From contig CAJQUW010011515.1 in assembly GCA_907163375.1 (NCBI GenBank), forward strand, positions 33,124 through 97,123: DNA of 64,000 nucleotides, read 5' to 3'. Numbering within the stretch: the stretch's first letter is position 1; each line of letters opens with the position of its first letter. Below are positions 10,629-18,030 of the stretch, in pieces. The translations under genes were made by a program, and so were the position numbers. Below the pieces are notes generated by a model. It saw only the letters and a program-made list of their open reading frames with translations, was not told the DNA's origin and did not search any database. The stretch comes from Prostheceraeus crozeri. Taxonomy: Eukaryota > Platyhelminthes > Polycladida > Euryleptidae.

Positions 10629-11174
10629 ATGAAGCGTCATCGCTACACCATCGTCAACATTCTCCGTCGCTTCAGACTCTACACCAAAATCGATCTCACA
10701 ACATTACACCAACACCTTCCAAACAGCAAGTATTACCCGGGCCGACCTCAAATGTTAGTGGTGAAGATGAACAATTCACGGAATCTTCAACTCTTCCCAA
10801 ATGGGACTGTACAGATTCTCGGCGCCCTTTCTCATTCATCGGCGCAGTCAATGCGCTTAGAGCTACAAAGACTACTACGTCGGATATGGAAGAGGGAGAG
10901 GTGTGTGATGTCGAATCTGACTGTGGACAATATGGTGATCTCTACTCAATTGAGTGAAAGTGTATCATTTTTGAAGATTCGTACCAGCAGTTACAAGTTG
11001 TGTTATGAACCCGAACTTTTTCCTGCAGCTCTCATTAGTTGTTGGTTACCCGTGCATGTGGCAATCTTTCATAATAGTAAAGTGATCTTTACTGGATTAA
11101 AATCTCATGTACAAGCAAATGTGATCCTAGACTATCTCATCGACTATGTACGTACCCAGCGGATTGTAAAATAA
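10629..11174 (+). CDS. TATA-binding-protein-like protein with two saddle repeats
   Basis: The 181-codon frame from ATG 10629 matches the order of landmarks of a TBP core domain, which is about 180 residues. Repeat 1: YTIVNIL (6-12), DL-x2-L, Y-x-P near 36-37, LQLFPNGTVQILGA (53-66), then an amphipathic helix. Repeat 2: NLTVDNMV (96-103), YEPELFP (126-132), AIFHNSKVIFTG (145-156), then a second helix. Of the four phenylalanines that TBP inserts into the TATA minor groove, my alignment keeps three (F56, F131, F147); the first is replaced around P40. An AATAAA overlaps the gene end at about 11171. The role is presumably selecting the element's own promoters. A longer in-frame start at 10308 belongs to the PC4-like copy. 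Confidence 0.7.
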   Translation: MKRHRYTIVNILRRFRLYTKIDLTTLHQHLPNSKYYPGRPQMLVVKMNNSRNLQLFPNGTVQILGALSHSSAQSMRLELQRLLRRIWKRERCVMSNLTVDNMVISTQLSESVSFLKIRTSSYKLCYEPELFPAALISCWLPVHVAIFHNSKVIFTGLKSHVQANVILDYLIDYVRTQRIVK

Positions 11175-11229
11175 AAAACAATTTTTCCAACATGATGTTT
11201 TTATTTCAAATCATGATAGAACTTACAAA

Positions 11230-11662
11230 TCATTTTTTCATTAGAGGATGGATTACATGAAAAGTTTTGAATAACAGATGCAAATCGAGATACATGTAAA
11301 CGTTTAAGATGAAGTACAGTACAAAAGCACCACACGTTGATGAAAGTGGATGTTGTAGTATGCGTTCATTTCGCTGATATTGACGCGTATGTTTTCTCAA
11401 CCACTGCTGTGTTGGTATATTTGGAGGTTGAGCAAGAGAGTCAAATAGTTCACCACGTCGGTCTTCTCCAATAAAGATCGCTTTCCAATGCTCCACCACC
11501 TAAATTCTGCGAATGAGTGTTTAGCACAATAAAGATGGGATAGTGATTTACTGCAGGTGGTAAGGTATCGAGTGAATAGACATTATCGAAAGCTTTCAAC
11601 GTCGCTTCGTCTGCATTACGCTGCACTTTAGTCTTAATATCGTCAGCAGTCGACCAACTCAT
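11230..11662 (-). pseudogene. Adenain-like cysteine protease, frameshifted
   Basis: Polinton proteases of the adenovirus type (C5) cleave capsid and core precursors during maturation. The upstream part (11662-11500) ends in a segment with FIVLNTHSQNLGG. The downstream part, in another frame, begins with EHWKAIFIG, which supplies the catalytic His, has an acidic residue in FDSLAQPP, a Gln in ILQHP and the nucleophile in STCGAF. The frame changes at a GGTGGTGG run near 11495-11505. The start ATG overlaps the capsid stop as TAATG (11662). A minus-strand AATAAA lies just past the end. At about 145 codons it is shorter than adenain, which is near 200. Confidence 0.7.
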
Positions 11663-12939
11663 TAACGATTATACTGAAGAATCACGTCACGATACTTTGT
11701 AATTTCAATATTTGAATCGAAAACTGCATAAATTAATACATTGATCGTCTCAGGTAGTGTTCTTTCGAACATCAAATCCAAACGAATATTATGAGGCACG
11801 TTCGCTTGACGATAGGGTGCACTAATATCGCTGTCAGCAGTCAAATCAAATGCATAAATAGTATATCCACTCTTAAACTCTTTCATAGTGAGTCCATTGG
11901 TGTCATCCGTATTGTAAAAGCCAAAGACATCCATAAAATCAACATAACTGCGCATAAATTGATCCGCAGCAAAATCTGGTTTGTAGGGTGGACCAGGATG
12001 ACTCACACCATTTACACGTAAAGCAATTTCACTTAACTGATTGTGTTTAAAATTGAAAGGTTTCTTCTTTATATTACCATTAAATGCGTCATTTTCAACC
12101 ATTGCCACCATGAGGAGCTTCGGTGCTTCCGATGGAAAGAGGCCACCTTTCATGAAACTCTTTTGATATTTCGGAATTGTAAAGGTGAGAAGCTTTGTAT
12201 GCTGAAAAGGGTAAATGGCATTTTGGCGGTTAAGGCCTTCAGCATGCCCTCTAATGACACTTGGATTCGGTACTACTCGACGAATGTAAAGTGCAATATC
12301 TTCCACATGAATTCTAAAATTGTCAACTTTAGCAAATGCATTCAGCGCAAATTCAGGCTTATTCAATGTCAGCTTGAGTCGCATGCTGATATTACAGAGT
12401 AAAAACTTTGACTGTCTAAAGAAGTCTAAATTCAGCGGACCATATAGCTGACATACTCTACTATCTTTAATCATAGCAGATCGCTTTACAAAGCCACTGT
12501 TTGTTTCAACATCAAATTTTCCTGCTTCATCTCTGTACCATCCCATGGCTTCCATATGACTTTTTTGTGCTGCTGGATGAAACTGTGATACATGATTGAA
12601 ATATGATTTATAGGGATAATCGCTTTGACCACCTTCCACCTGCTGCTCTCCAATCGTTAGAGAAACATCGCGAAGTAATGTAGTCAATGGTAAATTGTTC
12701 AGTCCAACTTTATGTGTATCGTCAATAGCAGTTCCATCTGCTTGCTGAATTCTAAACCTCAAATCAAGCATCGCATAACTCAAATCTATGTAGTCATCAC
12801 TACCACCAGGAATAACAAATGCAATGGGGCCAGCATTCTCAGCTGTTCGAGGATGATAATCTACAATACTTGAACTAAGAATATCTGTCTGTATGGCTTG
12901 TTGATCGAACAAACAAAAACCGGAAGTTTTACACTCCAT
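11662..12939 (-). CDS. Major capsid protein, double jelly-roll, Polinton type
   Basis: An intact 425-codon frame. It carries the blocks YIDLSYAMLDLRFRI, YPYKSYFNH, WYRDEAGKFD and MDVFGFYNTDD, which match the family often named F54H12.2-like in invertebrate genomes and which I take to be the Polinton/adintovirus hexon-like capsid protein. This kind of protein trimerises to build the icosahedral shell. It lies between the protease and the core-like gene, the usual structural cluster. Its first 79 bases overlap the end of the upstream gene in another frame. The ATG at 12939 is chosen because the CxxSGFCLF start matches the family's short Cys-containing N-terminus. Confidence 0.75.
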   Translation of the reverse strand: MECKTSGFCLFDQQAIQTDILSSSIVDYHPRTAENAGPIAFVIPGGSDDYIDLSYAMLDLRFRIQQADGTAIDDTHKVGLNNLPLTTLLRDVSLTIGEQQVEGGQSDYPYKSYFNHVSQFHPAAQKSHMEAMGWYRDEAGKFDVETNSGFVKRSAMIKDSRVCQLYGPLNLDFFRQSKFLLCNISMRLKLTLNKPEFALNAFAKVDNFRIHVEDIALYIRRVVPNPSVIRGHAEGLNRQNAIYPFQHTKLLTFTIPKYQKSFMKGGLFPSEAPKLLMVAMVENDAFNGNIKKKPFNFKHNQLSEIALRVNGVSHPGPPYKPDFAADQFMRSYVDFMDVFGFYNTDDTNGLTMKEFKSGYTIYAFDLTADSDISAPYRQANVPHNIRLDLMFERTLPETINVLIYAVFDSNIEITKYRDVILQYNR

Positions 12940-13397
12940 GATTGGAAGTTATAGCAGCGTCGTCGTTTAGCGCCTGATGAATGATTAGAGCCTCTGCGAC
13001 GTTTGCGTGAATGCCTTTTGACTGAAGATCGCACCTTACCAGCTCCGCGATGTTTCCTCCTTCCTTTATTCATTCGTTTAGGTGATTTCTTTCCTTGAGT
13101 AACACCAGCAAAGGTCTGCTTCAATGTTTTTAAACCGCGTTCCTTCCCACGATTCAACAAACTGCTCTTAAAACTTCTACCTCTGGAAAGATCACTAGCA
13201 ACATCACCAGCAAAGCCCACGGCATTACTTAAAACATTTCGTTTTAAAGATCTACCGACATTGGATATGAGAGCTGCTACAACAGATTTCAGTGCACCAA
13301 GTATGCTACCTCCACGTTGGCGGCGAGCGCCGATGTAAATTTGTCCTCCACCAATTACATAGGAGGGTCGTGAATAAAATGAGGCAGTTGGATTCAT
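12861..13397 (-). CDS. Basic virion core-like protein with adenain-type cleavage motif
   Basis: A 178-codon frame. It starts with an aromatic/Gly-rich segment, has RQRGGSILGALKSVV around residues 27-41, then a hydrophobic helix and a very Arg/Lys-rich C-terminal half (KRHSRKRRRGS). The QRGG-S sequence fits the adenain consensus (M/I/L/N/Q)-x-G-G-x, so the protein is likely processed by the neighbouring protease, in the manner of adenoviral pVI, pVII or pX. The last 26 codons, which overlap the capsid gene, do not look like the rest and may be read-through past a lost stop or a frameshift. It probably binds packaged DNA or the membrane. Confidence 0.55.
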   Translation of the reverse strand: MNPTASFYSRPSYVIGGGQIYIGARRQRGGSILGALKSVVAALISNVGRSLKRNVLSNAVGFAGDVASDLSRGRSFKSSLLNRGKERGLKTLKQTFAGVTQGKKSPKRMNKGRRKHRGAGKVRSSVKRHSRKRRRGSNHSSGAKRRRCYNFQSWSVKLPVFVCSINKPYRQIFLVQVL

Positions 13398-13438
13398 AGC
13401 TCAAACCCTAAACATTGTTAGCTACAACTTTGCATGAA

Positions 13439-14660
13439 TCACTGTCGATCACTTAGATGAAAGATGTCGGCACGACGCATCCAAGAGTTCATACTTGAAG
13501 GATAACCAGTCCATTTAACAAGACACCATTCTTCACCTTGCCGTTTTTTACATCGAATGATTTTCTCTACCAAATATGTTTCACTTTCAGTGACTACCTC
13601 AATCTCATCGCGGTAAAAGCTACCCTCAATTTCTTCATTATCGTAATCTTTCAACTTGTATGTGGTCGGAGAGTCTTTTTGATTAATCCTTGATACTGTA
13701 AATACCTCCTCTGTCCAATTCGGGAGGTACCCTTTAGCAAAAACACTTTTCACTTTTGAGATACGAACTTCATCGCCAATTTTCACATCACTTTTCACAT
13801 GAGTGCGTTTACGTTGGAATGATTCGCGCACTTTATCTACATTGTCAGCATTTACATCTACTGGTCTGAGTCCAATAGAACGATGGATAGAGTGATTGTA
13901 GGCATGGAGTGTATCTTGTAGAACCTTTGTCCAATTTTGTGTCAAGTTGGCAGTAAAAATGTCGCCACAAGCGATTTTTTAATGTGCGATTAAAACGTTC
14001 AACGAGTGCAGCTTTATAAGCACTCTTTACACTAAACAACTCAATGTCATGCCTCTCAAATAATCTTCGCACATGCTGATTTTCAAACTCTTTTCCTTGA
14101 TCACTCTGAATTCTTTTTGGAATGCGACCTTCTCGAAAAATTGTTTGGAATGCTTTTGCTACTCCTTTCCCTTCTTTAGTTTTTAAAGGTTGAGCCCACG
14201 CATAACGCGAGAAAATATCAATGACGGTTAAAATAAAATTATTGCCCGAGTTATGTTTTGAAATGGAGGCAACATCACACAAATCTGCTTGCCACTTTTC
14301 ATCGATGTCATGAACAATATAATGGCGGGTGCGGTACTTCTTTTTCGCTTGTTTGTGGAGTGTATAGGTAGCCTGACCTTTTAACCATCGTTTCACTTGT
14401 GATTGTGGAAGACCACTCGCTTTTGATAATTTCTTGATTGATGCAAATCCTGCCGGATGTTTTACATCATAATAGATTGACTTCAAACGTTCAGCCGATG
14501 ACGACTGACTCTTTTTCCTCCTTCTCATCTTTTTGTTTTCTTGCCTTTCTACATTTACAACAACTGCAGCATTTAGCTTTAGCGGTTTTGCGATCGTGTT
14601 CACATTGCTTAGGGGTTTCATTGTGAGAGCTGGCGCAGCAAGTGCAAGTGACAACGACAT
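13439..14660 (-). pseudogene. Retroviral-type integrase with C-terminal chromodomain, frameshifted
   Basis: This enzyme inserts Polinton DNA into chromosomes. In the upstream frame (14660-13970) the catalytic triad is visible: D126 (KWQADLCD), D187 (IQSDQGKEF) and E221 (ALVERFNRT), 33 residues apart for the last two. An HTH-like segment KASGLPQSQVKRWLKG precedes it. The downstream frame (13945-13439) has an SH3-like part and ends with a chromodomain (VEKIIRCKKRQGEEWCLVKW and GYPSSMNSW). The break is a single-base shift between about 13950 and 13975, close to an A6/T6 run. The true start may lie in the overlapping Cys-rich frame at 14706. Confidence 0.85.
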
Positions 14661-14706
14661 TCACCTCTGGCGGCTCATTACATGGCAAGCAACACATCTG
14701 CTTCAT
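14491..14706 (-). CDS. Cys-rich 71-residue frame overlapping the integrase start
   Basis: The frame starts at ATG 14706 and contains 13 cysteines in about 50 residues, arranged as CCxxC, CxCC, CCxCCxC, followed by a Lys/Glu-rich tail and a stop at 14491. It overlaps the integrase N-terminus in another frame for 170 bp. It is either a separate metal-binding micro-protein or the original zinc-binding N-terminus of the integrase, now shifted out of frame near 14510. Such a cysteine density by chance is unlikely. It starts 2 bp after the stop of the upstream gene. Confidence 0.4.
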   Translation of the reverse strand: MKQMCCLPCNEPPEVNVVVTCTCCASSHNETPKQCEHDRKTAKAKCCSCCKCRKARKQKDEKEEKESVVIG

Positions 14707-14707
14707 A

Positions 14708-15400
14708 TTAATAGTCTGAAAACATGTATTTCCTGGGAGGAGCTGTTTTACGTTTTCCTTTTACTAGTTTTAATGGTGATGTAGATCTACGTCGAGTTCT
14801 TCCTCTTGTTTGCTTAGTGAGTGTGGGAGGGGATGCAGCAGGTGACGTCTTAAACCAATTTGTTGGCATTTTCATCGTCTGAAGCATTGGAGCAGTAGCC
14901 ACTGTTGAATCAAGTTCTTTCAATGTCTCATTATTCAAAGCAAATTTTGGCACATTATGCTTTTTCAATAGTTTAAGAAAGTATGACCAACCAGGTGGAA
15001 CATAGCCCTGACGGCGCTTTCTACGTGTCGCATACTGAATCAAGTCTTCATAACGTGAAGCATCAATCACTTTATTTTCATTTGTAATGATTTCTCCTCT
15101 ATCATTTACATTGAGATGGGGTTCAATACTGTTGAAAAGAGATATGGCATGTGCGCGAGATGCTAAAGGTGTAGCAGTCGATACAGAGTCACGCATCTTA
15201 TTCTTCAAGTTTTTCAATTGCTCAACAGTTTCCGATTGTAATAATACAGCACGATGTGGATCTTTGATGTGAACATTTTGCTGATAATCTATTTCTTTCC
15301 TATACATTTGATTTGCAAGAGGTTGCTTTACTTGCTGCATGGCAGTCAATTGTACATATTCATCCTGAGGAATAACAATCATGCGAGAATAAGAACTCAT
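14708..15400 (-). CDS. Conserved Polinton protein between ATPase and integrase, unknown function
   Basis: A 230-codon frame. The N-terminus reads MIVIPQDEYVQL, a start that I associate with a conserved Polinton/adintovirus gene next to the ATPase. The middle is helical and charged, a segment RRKRRQGYVPPGWSYFLKLL lies near residue 130, and the C-terminus is basic and rich in Ser/Thr/Pro, suggesting DNA contact. The start overlaps the ATPase stop as ATGA (15397-15400), consistent with one leftward transcription unit. Packaging or core function is inferred from position only. Confidence 0.6.
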   Translation of the reverse strand: MSSYSRMIVIPQDEYVQLTAMQQVKQPLANQMYRKEIDYQQNVHIKDPHRAVLLQSETVEQLKNLKNKMRDSVSTATPLASRAHAISLFNSIEPHLNVNDRGEIITNENKVIDASRYEDLIQYATRRKRRQGYVPPGWSYFLKLLKKHNVPKFALNNETLKELDSTVATAPMLQTMKMPTNWFKTSPAASPPTLTKQTRGRTRRRSTSPLKLVKGKRKTAPPRKYMFSDY

Positions 15401-16062
15401 AGTTTGTAGATAATCATGGGAGTTTTCAAAATATCACTTCGAAATCTAAATTCTTCCGGACACTCTTGCGTAAAGTCAATGAAAAAGTAACCGTATGGTT
15501 TTTCAGTAGCTGCTTGAAAAATTTCAATTAAGGCTTTTGATCCTCTGGGTGCAACTTGTCGCGCTAAAATTTCAAATTGACTTTTATCTCGCGGATTCTT
15601 GAAAATAGCATAATAGTGTGTATTCAGGTTTCGTGTACGAGCTTCTTTTCCATCAGGAAACAAATTTTGTGTGATATAGATGATAAAGCACCTTTTATGA
15701 TGTGCTGCGCGAGTGAACATATCTGTAACATCTTTTGAATTCTTACTTTCTTTTAATAGATCATCCAATTCAACAACATCATTAGACTGAAGTTTATCCA
15801 CTGCAATACTTCCTTCATGTCGAATAAAGTTGCGACTTTGCAATTCCTGAAACAGCGACGGTTGATAAATACCATAACACCAAATCACTCGATTGATAGG
15901 TTTCTTAAACAACTCCCTTCTTTTATCCAATAAATTCAGCGTGAAAACAGTTTTACCTGCATGAGATGGACCTGATACAGTCAGAACTTTATCACATTGA
16001 AGTCTGAAATCCATTTTAATACTTTGAGATTCAACATTTGCATAATTAACGCTTAGAGCCAA
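15397..16062 (-). CDS. Genome-packaging ATPase, FtsK/HerA (A32-like) family
   Basis: An intact 221-codon frame, normal for Polinton ATPases. Walker A is GPSHAGKT at residues 31-38, Walker B ends in ELDDLL with Asp 100-101, and a sensor-like IYITQN follows at 128-133. An arginine-finger candidate lies in NPRDKSQ. The enzyme would pump the linear genome into the capsid. Its start overlaps the end of the upstream GGFL-tail protein by 17 bp and its stop overlaps the next gene by 4 bp. No disruption is seen. Confidence 0.85.
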   Translation of the reverse strand: MALSVNYANVESQSIKMDFRLQCDKVLTVSGPSHAGKTVFTLNLLDKRRELFKKPINRVIWCYGIYQPSLFQELQSRNFIRHEGSIAVDKLQSNDVVELDDLLKESKNSKDVTDMFTRAAHHKRCFIIYITQNLFPDGKEARTRNLNTHYYAIFKNPRDKSQFEILARQVAPRGSKALIEIFQAATEKPYGYFFIDFTQECPEEFRFRSDILKTPMIIYKL

Positions 16063-16411
16063 AGATATTACCCAATAGGTTACCCACGACAGGAGCTAAC
16101 ATTGGAAGTATTGCTGAAAGGAAACCGCCCTTTTGTGTTAGAGTTTTCCTCTTTCTTTGAAGGGTGACTTTAGGATTGGAGATGAAACGCAATTTTGTGG
16201 CATATCGCTTAAGTAACTTTCGTTGTTTTGGCGCTAATTTCTTCGTCCTCAACTTCCTCACATGAGAAATAATTTCATGAATGAATTTATCGTTAGCATG
16301 TCGTATAGCATTGTATCGCTGATTTGCTTTCATTCGTCGGAGAGCTTGAATGGCTGAAGAAAACTTTGAAGACTTTTGACTTTTACGTTTCGTCATTTTA
16401 CGTTTCGCCAT
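16046..16411 (-). CDS. Small basic protein with hydrophobic tail and adenain-type site
   Basis: A 121-codon frame. The first 85 residues are highly basic (MAKRKMTKRKSQKSSK and a Lys/Arg helix around HVRKLRTKKLAPKQRKLL). Then QKGGFLSAILPMLAPVVGNL gives a Gly-Gly site followed by a membrane-type segment, and the end is basic. QKGG-F fits the adenain consensus. The organisation resembles adenoviral pVI/pX: a cleavable, membrane-active or DNA-condensing virion component. It overlaps the ATPase start by 17 bp. Conserved in Polintons to my knowledge; exact role unknown. Confidence 0.6.
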   Translation of the reverse strand: MAKRKMTKRKSQKSSKFSSAIQALRRMKANQRYNAIRHANDKFIHEIISHVRKLRTKKLAPKQRKLLKRYATKLRFISNPKVTLQRKRKTLTQKGGFLSAILPMLAPVVGNLLGNIFGSKR

Positions 16412-16462
16412 TTTCCGTGTTAGTCTTTGCTAAAACCTATCTTTACCACAATTGCATACGTA

Positions 16463-16786
16463 CTAACTATTGCGGCATAAGTGACACTCGAAATGAGCAA
16501 TATCACCGTGGTTACATTTGCAAAGTTGAATGCAATTACGTATGAAACAGCGTTGACAAAAAGCGTGCTTACATCTCTTGAAGATGCGCTTTTCATTTCC
16601 ATCCTTTCGCTTACATACATCGCAACACATAGTTTCACCGTTACTGATGTCTATAGCAAGTCTTTTTGAAGATATGAATTTGCTAGCCTTTTCTAAATAA
16701 TAGACGCATGTACAGAAGGAATATACTTCGAGAGTGAGCAGAAATGGCTCGAAAACCGGTTGTGCTACAATCAAGTACCACTGCAT
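16463..16786 (-). CDS. RING-finger protein
   Basis: About 108 codons from ATG 16786; an in-frame TTG at 16792 would overlap the preceding stop, but ATG is preferred. The C-terminal half reads CDVC, a 13-residue loop, CKHAFCQRC and finally CHLC, which is the C-x2-C, C-x-H-x3-C-x2-C, C-x2-C ligand order of a RING domain, with additional cysteines between. The N-terminus is hydrophobic and could associate with membranes. RING proteins are usually E3 ubiquitin ligases; a role in countering host factors is inference. The stop of the upstream gene is 3 bp before this ATG. Confidence 0.6.
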   Translation of the reverse strand: MQWYLIVAQPVFEPFLLTLEVYSFCTCVYYLEKASKFISSKRLAIDISNGETMCCDVCKRKDGNEKRIFKRCKHAFCQRCFIRNCIQLCKCNHGDIAHFECHLCRNS

Positions 16787-16788
16787 TT

Positions 16789-17199
16789 TCAATTTTTCTT
16801 TATGGAAAGTTGAATGTGAATATCTGAAATTGCTTCAATCACTAGACTGCTACCATGATGGTTAAATGCGTTAAGACGTTCAGCAATTTTTATCATATGT
16901 CTTTTAAAAAATTCTTCGGGGTGATCTACCATTTCCATTGAATAAGAAGCAAAATGGAAAGAGAGACTTTCCACCTCTTCCTTTCCAAAATGACTAAACT
17001 TAATTTTTGCAACTAATCGCACCATGACAATGCTATCAGATAATGTATTCATTAACTCTAGAAATAGAGTGCTAGCATCATCGACCACTGCTTCGATGTC
17101 GGTCTCATCTTTATGAAAATTTATCACATAATCTTGAACAGCTCCTTTTAAACTTTGCCTATGAAAATGTAATGTTCCGCAGTCGTTTGAGAAAGACAT
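16789..17199 (-). CDS. Free-standing relative of the polymerase N-terminal domain
   Basis: A 136-codon frame with the blocks IVMVRLVAKIKFSHFGKEEV, ESLSFHFASYSMEM and GSSLVIEAISDIHIQLS. The same series of blocks, in the same order, occurs in the polymerase N-terminal region at about 3310-3570 (KALIYLKLKYIKIDF, ERIQFHVPSSSATEV, SALIFDGVDSAIFKISL). I therefore read it as a paralogous stand-alone copy of the domain that precedes the polymerase exonuclease. The domain's function is not known to me; it could contact the terminal protein or the origin. It is followed at 3 bp by the RING gene. Confidence 0.55.
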   Translation of the reverse strand: MSFSNDCGTLHFHRQSLKGAVQDYVINFHKDETDIEAVVDDASTLFLELMNTLSDSIVMVRLVAKIKFSHFGKEEVESLSFHFASYSMEMVDHPEEFFKRHMIKIAERLNAFNHHGSSLVIEAISDIHIQLSIKKN

Positions 17200-17286
17200 G
17201 ATCGCCCTTTATCTAACCCATCCATTGCATGAAAACAACAACTCTTCTCATAGTAACATTTATTGACTAACGGTAACAAGCATGCA

Positions 17287-17850
17287 TTATAAATCAATGG
17301 TTTGAAACAGATAAAATAGATACAGCTGGTAACTATCATACAGCGGGCAATGATAACCATACAGGACTTTGGAAGTGTTGAGGTAAGGAGGAAAGAAGCA
17401 TTGGTTATGAACGTAGCTACTACAACGAACAGACAAAATAGGAACACACAAATCCTTAAAACATTTCATGACTTCATGGTAGTGTTGATTCACTCTACTA
17501 TCCCAAGGCGGGAGCAAAATATCATCAATGATTAGATTGGGAAATACTTTCCTCTCCTTACCAGGATTATTACAAAAGATGCGTATAACATTGAAAGCAG
17601 CTAAACATCGTTTAAAGTCAATAAGAAGAGCACTCTCACAAGAAAAGCCATAGTATTCAAAAATATTTCAGATTAAGTCCATGAATGTGTTTTCTCGCCC
17701 ATTGATCAACATTGGGATCGCAGTTGGCATGTTGATGATAGACACTAACAATCTGATATGTCCAATTGTTCATAGCAATAGCACTGAGCTCCTGTACAGG
17801 TTCACCCTCACAATCCATAAAAATGATGATAGAAGCCTAAAACGGAAATT
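17287..17850 (-). pseudogene. DEDDh-type 3'-5' exonuclease-like protein, frameshifted
   Basis: The upstream part, from about 17850, reads IIIFMDCEGEPVQELSAI, with the D-x-E of exonuclease motif I, and then ARKHIHGLN. It runs into a TGA after a T5 run near 17665-17672. The next frame supplies ALLIDFKRCL and IIDDILLPPWDSRVNQHYHE, which fit motifs II and III of DnaQ-like nucleases, and ends at 17287. The family of small exonucleases with this ELSAI signature occurs beside Polinton genes in invertebrates, from memory. Upstream of codon 1 the frame meets TAG directly after a pyrimidine tract, so the 5' end may be a spliced exon. It might process replication ends or RNA. Confidence 0.5.
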
Positions 17851-17870
17851 TACACATCTAAGGAAACGTT

Positions 17871-17996
17871 CTATAACATATTACAAAATGAAGAATTACA
17901 TCGATGCTTTTCACGACAAAATACACAAATGATATGATGGCAACGAAGAAGTAAAACGTATCTAATAAGACCACGTCTACGACACTCAAAGCACAT
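17871..17996 (-). CDS. Short RING-like zinc-finger fragment
   Basis: From ATG 17996 the frame reads MCFECRRRG and CHHIICVFCREKHRC, giving C-x2-C, 13 residues, C-x-H-x3-C-x2-C, the first five to six ligands of a RING. It stops at 17871, about 20 bp before the exonuclease-like segment in another frame. I suspect that both belonged to one RING-exonuclease gene, separated by a frameshift or by an intron. A longer in-frame start at 18119 exists but overlaps the upstream gene. Confidence 0.4.
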   Translation of the reverse strand: MCFECRRRGLIRYVLLLRCHHIICVFCREKHRCNSSFCNML

Positions 17997-18030
17997 AAGC
18001 GAATTGTCATAGGGTAGAGTTAGGAAAGGA

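Noticed and set aside
10502-10957. Long open frame overlapping the TBP-like gene
   Set aside because: Its first part is the shifted middle of PC4-like copy B; beyond about 10630 it is His/Ser/Pro-rich without landmarks while the TBP-like frame has many, so I do not list it as a gene of its own.
17148-17447. Hydrophobic 99-residue minus-strand frame
   Set aside because: Overlaps the exonuclease-like and neighbouring genes out of frame; most likely a shadow, although a small membrane protein cannot be fully excluded.
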